Shown here one piece after another: positions 35,177-43,003 of a stretch of 64,000 nt of DNA. The position numbers were made by a program, and so were the translations under genes. The DNA lies in assembly GCF_040549485.1 (NCBI RefSeq), contig NZ_JBEPTK010000003.1:372001-436000 (forward strand), in the 5' to 3' direction. Under the pieces are notes generated by a model. That model made no database searches. It saw only the letters and a program-made list of their open reading frames with translations, and was not told where the DNA came from. The DNA comes from Constrictibacter sp. MBR-5 (GTDB taxonomy: Bacteria; Pseudomonadota; Alphaproteobacteria; JAJUGE01). Each line of letters opens with the position of its first letter. The stretch's first letter is position 1.

Positions 35177-36510
35177 GCCGCTTCCAGGGAGTCGACGCGA
35201 TAGTCGGTGGCCACCGGCGCCGTGACACGCGGATCGATGGGCGGCTCCCAGGGGGCGGCGCAGCCGAGGGCGCGGGCCACGCCCAGCGCCGACGACAGGC
35301 CGTCTTCGTGGAAGCCGAAGCCGGTCCAGGCGCCGCAATACCAGGTTCCCGCCGTCCCCTGGATCGCCGGAAGGCGCCGCTGTGCCGCGACCGCCGCGGC
35401 GTCGAACGCCGGATGGTCGTAGCTCCAGCTGCCGAGCACCGTCTCGGGCGCGGGCTCGTCGAGCGGGTTCAGCGATAGAATCACCGGCTTGCGCACCCCC
35501 AGCGGCTGCAGTCGGTTCATCCAGTAGCTCAGCGCAACGCCCGCCTCGCTGCCGCGGGCATCCTCGCCGCGCGCCATGTAGTTCCAACTGGCCCAGGCGC
35601 GCCGGCGGCGCGGCATCAGCGATCGGTCGGTGTGAAGGATCGCGCGGTTCGGGCGGAAGCCGACGGCGCTCAGCGTCTGCCGTTCCGCCGGCGTCGCCTC
35701 GTCGCCCAGGATGCGCAGCGCCTGGTCGGCGTGGCAGCCCATCACCACGGCGTCGAACCGGTCGGTATGGCCGCTGCCGTCGCGCACCGTCACGCCGGCC
35801 GGCGTGCGATGCACGGCCGCGACCGGTGCGCCCAGCCGGATGGTGCCGTCGAAATCCGCCGCCAGGCGCTGCACATATTCCCGGCTGCCGCCGACGACGG
35901 TGCGCCAGCGCGGCCGCTCGCCCAGGCTGAACAGGCGATGGTTGTCGAAGAAGCGGATGAACGTCTCCGCCGGCATCCGCGACACGTCGCCCAGCGGGCA
36001 GGACCAGATCGCCGCCGCCATGGGCAGGAGATGCCGGTCGAGGAAGACGCGCGAATAGCCCCCCTCGGCGAGCACGTCGCCGATGGTGGTGTCGGCCCGC
36101 ATCCCGCGATCGAGCAGTCCGGGCGCGGTGCGGTAGAAGCGCACCACGTCACGCAGCATCGCCCAGTGCGACGGCCGCACGACGTTCGCAGGCTGCGCGA
36201 CCAGGCCGGCGATGCTGCCGGAATATTCGTAGCGGCCGCGGTCGAGCGAGACCGCGAACGACATGTCGCTCGCCACGGTGGCGACGCCCAGCTGGCCGAA
36301 CAGCGCCGTCAGGTTCGGGTAGTTCAGCTCGTTGTAGACGATGAAGCCGGTGTCCACCGGCACCAGCCGCCCGTCGAGGCGTACCGTGACCGTATGGGCG
36401 TGGCCGCCCAGGCGTCGCTCGACTTCGTACAGGACGACCTCGTGCCGCCGGGACAGCGACCACGCCGCCGCCAACCCCGCGATACCGCTTCCGACAACCG
36501 CAATGCGCAT
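35173..36510 (-). CDS. FAD-dependent amine-oxidase-fold oxidoreductase, first gene of the RpoE-linked lipid operon
   Basis: A 445-residue flavoprotein with the dinucleotide motif AVVGSGIAGLAAAWSLSRRH at the N-terminus, RRLGGHAHTVTV (the glycine-rich flavin loop), VDTGFIVYNELNYPNLTALF and the C-terminal FAD site GTWYCGAWTGFGFHEDGLSS. It belongs to the NAD(P)/FAD amine-oxidoreductase-like group that acts on fatty-acyl or carotenoid-like substrates. ATG 36510 is about 70 nt downstream of a TGATCC-N18-TAGC promoter. Downstream order is DUF1365, CFA-like, MFS_2, DUF3833, all tightly coupled. Confidence 0.87.
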   Translation of the reverse strand: MRIAVVGSGIAGLAAAWSLSRRHEVVLYEVERRLGGHAHTVTVRLDGRLVPVDTGFIVYNELNYPNLTALFGQLGVATVASDMSFAVSLDRGRYEYSGSIAGLVAQPANVVRPSHWAMLRDVVRFYRTAPGLLDRGMRADTTIGDVLAEGGYSRVFLDRHLLPMAAAIWSCPLGDVSRMPAETFIRFFDNHRLFSLGERPRWRTVVGGSREYVQRLAADFDGTIRLGAPVAAVHRTPAGVTVRDGSGHTDRFDAVVMGCHADQALRILGDEATPAERQTLSAVGFRPNRAILHTDRSLMPRRRRAWASWNYMARGEDARGSEAGVALSYWMNRLQPLGVRKPVILSLNPLDEPAPETVLGSWSYDHPAFDAAAVAAQRRLPAIQGTAGTWYCGAWTGFGFHEDGLSSALGVARALGCAAPWEPPIDPRVTAPVATDYRVDSLEAA

Positions 36511-36586
36511 GCTCGTCTTCGGCCCTTCTTGTCCTGTACCCGGCCGTTCCGGTTTTCTCGGCGGCGGCCTCTCGTTTCGGGCCATA

Positions 36587-36614
36587 GCTACGTGCACCGC
36601 GGCGCGACGGATCA
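36587..36614 (-). promoter_or_regulatory. RpoE (ECF)-type promoter for the lipid operon
   Basis: On the minus strand, -35 TGATCC (36609-36614), exactly 18 bp, then TAGC (36587-36590). This is the promoter form recognised by the singlet-oxygen sigma factor RpoE in Rhodobacter. It lies 77 bp upstream of the FAD oxidoreductase gene. Confidence 0.8.
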
Positions 36615-36627
36615 TATAGTCGCGCTG

Positions 36628-36655
36628 TGATCCGACCCGGCATGGGCCGCGTAAG
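36628..36655 (+). promoter_or_regulatory. RpoE (ECF)-type autoregulatory promoter of the sigma factor gene
   Basis: On the plus strand, -35 TGATCC (36628-36633), exactly 18 bp, then TAAG (36652-36655). Transcription would start near 36662, leaving a short leader with GGGGAGG before ATG 36680. The two -35 elements of the divergent promoters are separated by only 13 bp. Confidence 0.85.
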
Positions 36656-36679
36656 CGCCACAGACATCGGGGAGGACGC

Positions 36680-37321
36680 ATGAACGCCGTGGCGTGTGCG
36701 CTGGCTCCGAAGGTGCGGAGTCTCGAGCCATTCGCCCGACTGCGGCCGAAGAGGCGGGAGCGATGCGCTGACGGGGAACGCGTGGAGGATTTGACCGGTC
36801 TGGTTCGTGCCGTGGCGCTTCAGCGCGACCGCGCGGCGTTCTGCACGATCTTCGAGGTGATGGCGCCTCGGGTGAAGGCGTTTCTTCGCCGCGGTGGTGC
36901 CGACGACCAGACGGCAGAGGATGTGACGCAGGACGTGATGATCACGGTTTGGCAACGTGCGGCGATGTACGATCCGGCGAAGGCGAGCGTCAGCACGTGG
37001 GTGTTCACGATCGCCAGGAACCGGCGGATCGACCTGATCCGCCGGGCGCGCCGACCGGAGATCGACGTGGTCGAGACCGAGATGCGCGCCGAGGAAGACC
37101 CGGCGCATCGCGAGATGGAGGCACGACTCGACGCGCCGGCGCTCGCCAGCGCGATGCAGCGCCTGCCGAGCGACCAGAAGGCGCTGCTGGAACTGGCGTT
37201 CTTCGAGGACAAGACCCACACGGCCATCGCCGAAAGCCTCGGCCTGCCGCTCGGTACGGTCAAGTCGCGCCTGCGGCTCGGGCTCGCGAAGCTGCGCGCC
37301 GCCCTCGGGGATATCTCGTGA
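36680..37321 (+). CDS. rpoE: ECF sigma factor of the RpoE/ChrR singlet-oxygen type
   Basis: A 213-residue ECF sigma factor. Region 2 is AFCTIFEVMAPRVKAFLRRG ... AEDVTQDVMITVWQRA, with STWVFTIARNRRIDLIRR; region 4 is LPSDQKALLELAFFEDKTHT then AIAESLGLPLGTVKSRL. It has about 35 extra N-terminal residues compared with usual ECF factors, but the position of its own promoter and ribosome binding site supports ATG 36680. The following gene encodes its ChrR anti-sigma factor (stop and start share one base). It should respond to singlet oxygen and activate both divergent promoters next to it. Confidence 0.93.
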   Translation: MNAVACALAPKVRSLEPFARLRPKRRERCADGERVEDLTGLVRAVALQRDRAAFCTIFEVMAPRVKAFLRRGGADDQTAEDVTQDVMITVWQRAAMYDPAKASVSTWVFTIARNRRIDLIRRARRPEIDVVETEMRAEEDPAHREMEARLDAPALASAMQRLPSDQKALLELAFFEDKTHTAIAESLGLPLGTVKSRLRLGLAKLRAALGDIS

Positions 37322-37971
37322 TGCCGCAGTTCCATCCCACCGACGAGCATCTTCTCGACTATGCGACGGGCGCGCAGGACGAGTCGCTGGCGCTGCTGAT
37401 CGGCACCCACCTCGCGCTGTGCGCGGCGTGCCGGGCGCGGGCGGCCCGGCTGGACGCGCTGGGCGGCGCGCTGCTGGAGGGGGTCGAGACGGCCGCATTG
37501 CGGCCGTCAGCCCTGAACGACTGTCTCGAACGTCTCAGCGTCGCCGGCGATCCGCCGCCGCCGCCGGTGCGGACCGTTCGGCCGGACCCTGTGATCCCGG
37601 AGCCGCTGCGCTCCTATCTCGGCCGCCCGCTCGACGAACTTCCCTGGCGCAGTTATGGCGGCAAGGTGCGCGAGTTCCGCATGTCGTTGGGGACACGCGG
37701 CAATGCGGTGCGCATGTATCGCATAGCGCCCGGTGCCGCGCTGCCCGAGCATCGCCATGCCGGGGAGGAACTCACGCTCGTCCTCGCCGGCGGCTTCAGC
37801 GACGGCGAGGCCAGCTATGCCCGCGGCGACGTCGCCTGTGCGGACAGCAGCATCGTCCACACGCCGGTGGCCGACCTGGACGGCGAGTGCATCTGCCTCG
37901 CGGTTACCACCGGCCCGCTGCGCTTCACCGGCTTCTTCGGCCGCCTCCTGAACATCGTCGTCCGCGACTGA
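37321..37971 (+). CDS. chrR: ChrR-type zinc-dependent anti-sigma factor
   Basis: A 216-residue two-domain regulator. The N-terminal anti-sigma domain has zinc ligands His5, His30, Cys34 and Cys37 (H-x3-C-x2-C in THLALCAAC), each one residue earlier than in Rhodobacter ChrR. The C-terminal cupin-like domain has His146, His148, Glu152 and His182 (PEHRHAGEE ... SIVHTPV), matching with a constant offset the second zinc site needed for the singlet-oxygen response. All key residues are retained, so a working singlet-oxygen sensor is expected. Confidence 0.93.
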   Translation: MPQFHPTDEHLLDYATGAQDESLALLIGTHLALCAACRARAARLDALGGALLEGVETAALRPSALNDCLERLSVAGDPPPPPVRTVRPDPVIPEPLRSYLGRPLDELPWRSYGGKVREFRMSLGTRGNAVRMYRIAPGAALPEHRHAGEELTLVLAGGFSDGEASYARGDVACADSSIVHTPVADLDGECICLAVTTGPLRFTGFFGRLLNIVVRD

Positions 37972-38012
37972 CCCGGCGGGGTTCTTCCCCGCCGGCCGTC
38001 TCGCATGCTATG

Positions 38013-38029
38013 TGTTGTCACAGACAACA
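38013..38029. promoter_or_regulatory. MarR-type palindromic operator
   Basis: Perfect inverted repeat TGTTGTC-ACA-GACAACA. It lies 12 bp upstream of the MarR-GNAT start, between the chrR stop and the GGGAGG ribosome binding site. MarR dimers bind such 16-20 bp palindromes and usually repress themselves. Confidence 0.65.
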
Positions 38030-38041
38030 TATCGGGAGGCG

Positions 38042-38995
38042 ATGGTGCAGACGGTCGCTGAGGTCCGCGATTTCAACCGCTTCTATACGCGGCAGATCGG
38101 CCTGCTGCGCGAGCACCTGCCGCCGGGCGAATGCTCCCTGGCGGAGGCACGGGTCGTCTACGAGCTGGCGAAGGGCGGCGAACAGACCGCGGCCGACCTC
38201 GCGCGCACGCTGGACATGGACAAGGCCCATCTCAGCCGCATCGTCGCGCGCTTCCGGACGCGCGGCCTGGTCGCGAGCCGCGTCAGCCCCGATCACGGCA
38301 AGCACCGGCTGCTCTCCCTGACCGAGGCGGGCCGGGCCCTGTTCGCGCGGCTGGACCAGGGCAGCAGGGCGCAGATGGAGGCGATCCTGGCACCGCTCGA
38401 CGACGGGGCGCGCGGCCGTCTGACGCACGCCATGGGCGAGATCAGGACGCTGCTCGATCCCGGCGACCGGACGCGTCGCCCCGCCGACGTCCGGCTTCGG
38501 CCACCCGAGATCGGCGATCTCGGCTGGGTGGTGCACCGCCACGCCGTGCTCTACGACCGGGAGTACGGCTTCGATCGCACCTTCGAAGGCATGGTGGCGG
38601 AGATCGTCGGCCGGTTCTCGGCCGACTTCGACCCCCGTCGCGACGATGCGTGGATCGCCGAGCATGCCGGCCGCATCGCCGGGTCCGTCTTCCTCGTGCG
38701 CGGCGAGGCGGCGGGTGCCGCAAAGCTTCGGCTGCTCTATGTCGAACCGGATGCCCGCGGGCTCGGCATCGGCGGACGGCTCGTCGATGCCTGCATCGCG
38801 CGCGCCCGGGCGCTCGGCTACCGCCGGCTCGACCTCTGGACGAACGACATCCTCGTCGCGGCGCGCCGGATCTATCAGGCGGCCGGCTTCACCCTGGTCG
38901 AGAGCAGCCCGCACCGGTCGTTCGGTCTCGATCTCGTCGGCGAGGTATGGACGCTGGATCTGGCGGCCACGGACCGGGCGCGCGCACCCGCTTGA
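38042..38995 (+). CDS. MarR regulator fused to a GNAT N-acetyltransferase
   Basis: A 317-residue fusion. Residues about 5-145 are a MarR winged helix (VRDFNRFYTRQIGLLREHLP, recognition helix in LARTLDMDKAHLSRIVARFR, wing VSPDHGKHRLLSL). Residues about 160-310 are a GNAT domain with acetyl-CoA loop LLYVEPDARGLGIGGRLVDA and DILVAARRIYQAAGFTLVE. This architecture is widespread; the acetyltransferase may modify a small molecule sensed by the MarR part. ATG 38042 is used although GGAGG is close (2 bp); GTG 38045 is an alternative. An earlier ATG at 38012 would lie on the operator. Confidence 0.85.
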   Translation: MVQTVAEVRDFNRFYTRQIGLLREHLPPGECSLAEARVVYELAKGGEQTAADLARTLDMDKAHLSRIVARFRTRGLVASRVSPDHGKHRLLSLTEAGRALFARLDQGSRAQMEAILAPLDDGARGRLTHAMGEIRTLLDPGDRTRRPADVRLRPPEIGDLGWVVHRHAVLYDREYGFDRTFEGMVAEIVGRFSADFDPRRDDAWIAEHAGRIAGSVFLVRGEAAGAAKLRLLYVEPDARGLGIGGRLVDACIARARALGYRRLDLWTNDILVAARRIYQAAGFTLVESSPHRSFGLDLVGEVWTLDLAATDRARAPA

Positions 38996-39056
38996 GGTTC
39001 CGTTAACCAACTGCGGTTGTAATGGCCTTCCCTGGGTCGCCTGAAGAAGGGTCGGC

Positions 39057-40124
39057 ATGTCGGTTTGTCCGCGCTGCGAGGTGCTTCCGTCGAAGATCGA
39101 CGGGCCGCGCGACTATTATCTCTGGTTTCCGCTGGGTCATTCGCACGCCAAGGTGCGTCGGACGTTCGAGGAGACGGGCGCCGCCTGGCGGCCGGATCCG
39201 GAAACCGGTGCCTCGGTGCTTTCGGTCGACCCCGCGACCTTCCGGTCGATCGGCGGCCGGCTGCTCGACGTCCTCTCCTCCGAGGAGATCAGGGCGACGC
39301 GCATCCTCGCCGTCTCGCCGGGCGACGGTCCCGGCCGCCGCGACTATCCCGCCGTGACCAGCCTGCGGCAGATGCTGGCGTTCCAGGATTCGAACTGGCT
39401 GCTCGATGCGCTGGCCCGCGAGGACCTGTCGGTACGGTTCGCGCCGATCGCCTTCGCCGATGCGGTCGACGAGGTCTTCGCCCATCAGGCCGACGTCGCG
39501 GTGCGGAATGCGTCCGGCGACGAGGTCGACGGCGTGGCCCTCCTGCAGATCGCGCAGGAGGCCGGCCTGCTGTTCCAGGCCGACCGGCTGGCGCGGATCG
39601 CCGCCATCAAGGAGGCCGAGGCGCAGCGTATCGACACGCCCATCTTCGTCACGTTCTCGCCGGCCGCGATCTACGACCCGACCTTCTGTCTGCGCACCAC
39701 GGTGGCGGCGCTGGAGGCGACGAGCACCCCGAAGGACGCCGTCTGCTTCACCATCGTGGCGCCCGAACGCTGGGACGACCCCCGCCACCTGCGCACCATC
39801 CTCGACTTCTACCGCGGGTCCGGATTCAGGGTGGCACTCGGCGGCGTCGGGTCCGGTGCGTCGTCGCTCTCGCTGATCGAGACGCTGAAGCCCGACATCA
39901 TCTTCGTCGACCGGGGCATCGTCGCATCGGTCGATGCCGACACCTACAAGCAGGTGATCGCGCGCAAGCTGCTCGAAATCGCGCAGCGGCTGCGGATCGA
40001 GAGCGTCGTCGGCGGCATCGCCACCGAGGCCGAGATGACCTGGGCCTACGAGCAGGGCGCCAACTATGTGCAGGGACCCTACCTGACGCGCCACATGGAA
40101 CCCCGCTCCGTCCGGGTCGCATGA
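39057..40124 (+). CDS. Degenerate EAL-domain protein
   Basis: A 355-residue protein. Residues about 1-90 are a small N-terminal domain with a Cys pair (SVCPRCEVL). Residues about 105-350 follow the EAL phosphodiesterase fold (LLQIAQEAGLLFQADRLARI, PIFVTFSPAAIYDP, LRTILDFYRGSGFRVALGGV, KPDIIFVDR, VVGGIATEAEMTWAYEQGAN, YVQGPYLTRH). The catalytic EAL motif is replaced (HQADVAVRN), and the acidic DDFGTG loop reads GGVGSGASS, so c-di-GMP hydrolysis is unlikely; a receptor or protein-binding role is more probable. It overlaps the following kinase gene by four bases. Confidence 0.8.
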   Translation: MSVCPRCEVLPSKIDGPRDYYLWFPLGHSHAKVRRTFEETGAAWRPDPETGASVLSVDPATFRSIGGRLLDVLSSEEIRATRILAVSPGDGPGRRDYPAVTSLRQMLAFQDSNWLLDALAREDLSVRFAPIAFADAVDEVFAHQADVAVRNASGDEVDGVALLQIAQEAGLLFQADRLARIAAIKEAEAQRIDTPIFVTFSPAAIYDPTFCLRTTVAALEATSTPKDAVCFTIVAPERWDDPRHLRTILDFYRGSGFRVALGGVGSGASSLSLIETLKPDIIFVDRGIVASVDADTYKQVIARKLLEIAQRLRIESVVGGIATEAEMTWAYEQGANYVQGPYLTRHMEPRSVRVA

Positions 40125-41683
40125 CCGCGCCGGACGCGGGCGACGAGGCGCCGGGTGCGCCGCCGACCTTCCTGTTTGCCGCCCTGCTCGATGGTCTCGG
40201 GCCGTGTCATCTGGCGACGGCCGACGGCGAGATCCTCCATGCCAGCCGTCCGCTGAAGGAACTGTTCGCCCTGCACGGCGAGCCGCTTCCCCGCGCCCTG
40301 CCGCGCCATGTCGCGGTGCGGGCGGCCCGCCAGCCGGGCGGTATCCGGACCCTGACGACGCTGCGGCGCGACGGCGCCGAGCGGCAGTTCAACGCGGTCC
40401 ATCGCCGCTTCGGCGACGAGGGCGCGGCCACGCACCAGATCCTCACGATCTATGAGGAGACCACCCGGGAGCAGCAGGCGCTGGCGGCGCTGCGGCGCGC
40501 ACGGGACCGCTCGGACGACCTGATGCGCGTCGTCTCGGACTGGGTGTGGGAGTGCGATCGCGACTGGCGCCTCGTCTTCGTCGCGACGCGCGACGGCACT
40601 CTGCTCGGCCGGCCGGCGGAGGCCGTCAAGGGAACCGGCCTTTTCGAACTCGGTCGGTTCGTCGCCGACAGGGACCGGCCCGCGGCGCGGCTGCCGCGGC
40701 CGCGCCAGCGTGCCGCCTTCTACGACGTGCTCTTCGCCGCCGTCGACGCTGCGGGCGGCGAGCGCCTGTTCCGCATGTCGGCCGTGCCGATCTTCGGCGA
40801 GCAGGACGGGCTGTTCGAGGGCTTCCGCGGTTCGGCCTCGGACGTGACCGACCGCGTGTCTGCGGAGGCGGACGCCGCCGCCTACCGCGCCCAACTCGAG
40901 GCGACGCTCGCGGCGCTGAAGGAGCGCAACCGGCAACTCGATGAGGCCCTCCAGGCGGCCAATGCGGCTGCGGCCGCGAAGAGCGAGTTCCTGGCGATGA
41001 TGAGCCACGAACTGCGCACGCCGCTGAACGCCGTGATCGGCTTCTCCGAGGTCATGGAGATGGAGGCGTTCGGGCCGCTGGGGCACGACAAGTACAAGGG
41101 CTACGTCGTCGACGTGCTGCAGAGCGGCCGCTTCCTGCTCTCGCTGATCAACGACATTCTCGACCTGGTGAAGTTCGAGAGCGGCCGGATGGATCTGCAT
41201 CCGGAACCGGTCGACGTCCTCGAAGTGGCAAGCGAGTGTGTCGGCTTCGTCCGCGAGCAGGCCATCCGGAAGTCGGTCGTCATCGATCTCGCCGTTCGCC
41301 CCGGCATCGTCGTCCGGGCCGATCCGAAGCGCCTCCGCCAGCTGCTGCTGAACCTCCTGTCCAACGCGGTGAAGTTCACGCCGGAAGGCGGCCGCATCGA
41401 CCTGACCGCCGCGGCGGAGACCGATGGCGACGGCCGGCCGACGGTCGCCATCGTCTGCCGCGATACCGGCATCGGCATCGCGGCGGAGCATCTCGACATG
41501 GTGTTCGAGCCGTTCCGTCAGGCGGACAGCTCGCTCGCGCGCAAGCACGAGGGCACCGGCCTCGGCCTCCCCATCGCGCGGTCGATCGCCGAGCGTCACG
41601 GCGGCTCGCTGACCCTCGCGAGTACGGTCGGCATGGGCACGACGGCGACCCTGCGGCTGCCGGCGGCATCCGACGTTCAGTAG
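40121..41683 (+). CDS. Cytosolic PAS-domain sensor histidine kinase
   Basis: A 520-residue kinase without transmembrane segments. Two PAS-like regions (about 20-115 and 130-245) precede a coiled coil (250-285), the H-box AMMSHELRTPLNAVIGFSEV (phospho-His296), and the HATPase domain with N box LLLNLLSNAVKFTPEGGRID, G1 CRDTGIGIAAEHLDMVFEPF and G2 KHEGTGLGLPIA. No response regulator is adjacent. Translational coupling with the degenerate EAL protein suggests that protein tunes the kinase. Its end overlaps the convergent TauD gene by 7 bp. Confidence 0.88.
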   Translation: MTAPDAGDEAPGAPPTFLFAALLDGLGPCHLATADGEILHASRPLKELFALHGEPLPRALPRHVAVRAARQPGGIRTLTTLRRDGAERQFNAVHRRFGDEGAATHQILTIYEETTREQQALAALRRARDRSDDLMRVVSDWVWECDRDWRLVFVATRDGTLLGRPAEAVKGTGLFELGRFVADRDRPAARLPRPRQRAAFYDVLFAAVDAAGGERLFRMSAVPIFGEQDGLFEGFRGSASDVTDRVSAEADAAAYRAQLEATLAALKERNRQLDEALQAANAAAAAKSEFLAMMSHELRTPLNAVIGFSEVMEMEAFGPLGHDKYKGYVVDVLQSGRFLLSLINDILDLVKFESGRMDLHPEPVDVLEVASECVGFVREQAIRKSVVIDLAVRPGIVVRADPKRLRQLLLNLLSNAVKFTPEGGRIDLTAAAETDGDGRPTVAIVCRDTGIGIAAEHLDMVFEPFRQADSSLARKHEGTGLGLPIARSIAERHGGSLTLASTVGMGTTATLRLPAASDVQ

Positions 41684-42546
41684 GGCCGGCTGCCCTTGAT
41701 CTGCGTCCGGTGCATGCGCCGGCGCAGCGCAGGGTCGAACGGCTCGCGCCGGTGCAGCGTGCAGCGGTTGTCCCACATGACGACGTCGCCGACGCGCCAG
41801 TGCTGCACCCAGCAGAATTCCGGCTTGATGGCATGCGCCCAGAGTTCGTCGAGCAGCCGGTCGCTCTCGGCGACCGGCACGCCCATGACGTAGGCGTTCC
41901 GCCGCCGGCCGAGGAACAGCGCCTTGCGCCCCGTCTCCGGGTGCGTCCGCACCAGCGGGTGGACGGCGCCCGGCAGATTCTCCGGCGTGTAGTGTTCGTC
42001 GAAGCCGGCGCGCAGTTCGCCCGTGCTGTTGCGCGTCGCGTCGTGCTTGCAAGTCAGCGTCTCCAGCCGCGCGCGCATGTCCGCCGGCAGCGCCTCGAAC
42101 GCCGCGTACATGTTGCAGAACCAGGTGTGGCCCGCCCCCTCCGGCACCTCGATGCCGTAGAGCACGCTCGCGTCGGGCGGCACGTCGTTATAGGACATGT
42201 CGGTGTGCCACTCGGCCTCGCCCGCGCCCAGGCTGCCGACGGGCTTGCCGTCCACGACGATGTTGGAGATGACGGCGATCTCCGGCCGCTCGGGCTGGAA
42301 CGGCCGCCCGGTGCGTCCGGTCGGCGCCATGTCCAGGTCGCCGATGCGCCGGCTGAAATCGGCCAGCGCGTCGTCGTCCAGCGTCTGGCCGCGGAAGCGC
42401 AGCACCAGATGGTCGAGCCAGGCGCGGCGGATCTCGCCGAACAGCGCATCGTCCATCCGCGACAGGTCGACGCCGCTTATGTCGGCACCCAGGGTGTCGC
42501 CGCTGGGTGTGACCCGGATGCCGGTATCCGCCTGTGCCGTCGCCAT
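41677..42546 (-). CDS. TauD/TfdA-family 2-oxoglutarate-dependent dioxygenase
   Basis: A 289-residue non-haem iron oxygenase. The facial triad is His114-x-Asp116 in AEWHTDMSY and His265 in WDNRCTLHRRE; the distal Arg for 2-oxoglutarate is in the following HRREPFDPALRRRMHR. It hydroxylates an organic acid with release of succinate and CO2; taurine and 2,4-D are only the named examples. It is the last gene of the operon with the Rieske protein and two amidohydrolases, so it probably opens or trims the same substrate class. Confidence 0.88.
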   Translation of the reverse strand: MATAQADTGIRVTPSGDTLGADISGVDLSRMDDALFGEIRRAWLDHLVLRFRGQTLDDDALADFSRRIGDLDMAPTGRTGRPFQPERPEIAVISNIVVDGKPVGSLGAGEAEWHTDMSYNDVPPDASVLYGIEVPEGAGHTWFCNMYAAFEALPADMRARLETLTCKHDATRNSTGELRAGFDEHYTPENLPGAVHPLVRTHPETGRKALFLGRRRNAYVMGVPVAESDRLLDELWAHAIKPEFCWVQHWRVGDVVMWDNRCTLHRREPFDPALRRRMHRTQIKGSRPY

Positions 42547-42587
42547 GCTTTTTCCCCTTACTGCCGCAGACCGGCGGGCCGGTCCGG

Positions 42588-43001
42588 TTAGACCTCCAGG
42601 ATCACGTAGTCATCCTCGACGGTGACCGGGAAGCTCTCGGCCACGTAGGGACCCTTGACCAGTTCGGTGCCCGGCTCGACCGAGACCGGATATTTCTTCA
42701 CGAAGGTGCGGCGCGGGTCGGACCAGGACTGGCCGGTGCGGATGTCGAACTCCCAGCCGTGCCAGGGGCACTTTACCATCTCGCCGGCGCGCGAGAAGCG
42801 GTACTCGCCGGGCGTGTCGGCCTCGACCATGCCGACCCGGTCGCCGTGGCACAGGCCGCCGCCCTCGTGCGGGCAGCGGTTCAGCAGCGCGTAATAGTCA
42901 CCCTGCATCTCGAACACGACGATGTCGCGGCCGCCGGCATGGACCAGCCGGCAGCCGCCCGACGGAATCTCGCCCACCTTGGCGACGACGTGACGACCCA
43001 T
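42588..43001 (-). CDS. Rieske [2Fe-2S] ferredoxin-type protein
   Basis: A 137-residue single-domain Rieske protein with cluster ligands Cys43-x-His45 (NRCPHEGGG) and Cys78-x2-His81 (VKCPWHGWEF). There is an insert of about ten residues between the two boxes. It would supply electrons to an oxygenase or act as a small oxygenase component. Two bases separate it from the upstream amidohydrolase. The dedicated terminal oxygenase is not in the window. Confidence 0.88.
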   Translation of the reverse strand: MGRHVVAKVGEIPSGGCRLVHAGGRDIVVFEMQGDYYALLNRCPHEGGGLCHGDRVGMVEADTPGEYRFSRAGEMVKCPWHGWEFDIRTGQSWSDPRRTFVKKYPVSVEPGTELVKGPYVAESFPVTVEDDYVILEV

Positions 43002-43003
43002 CG

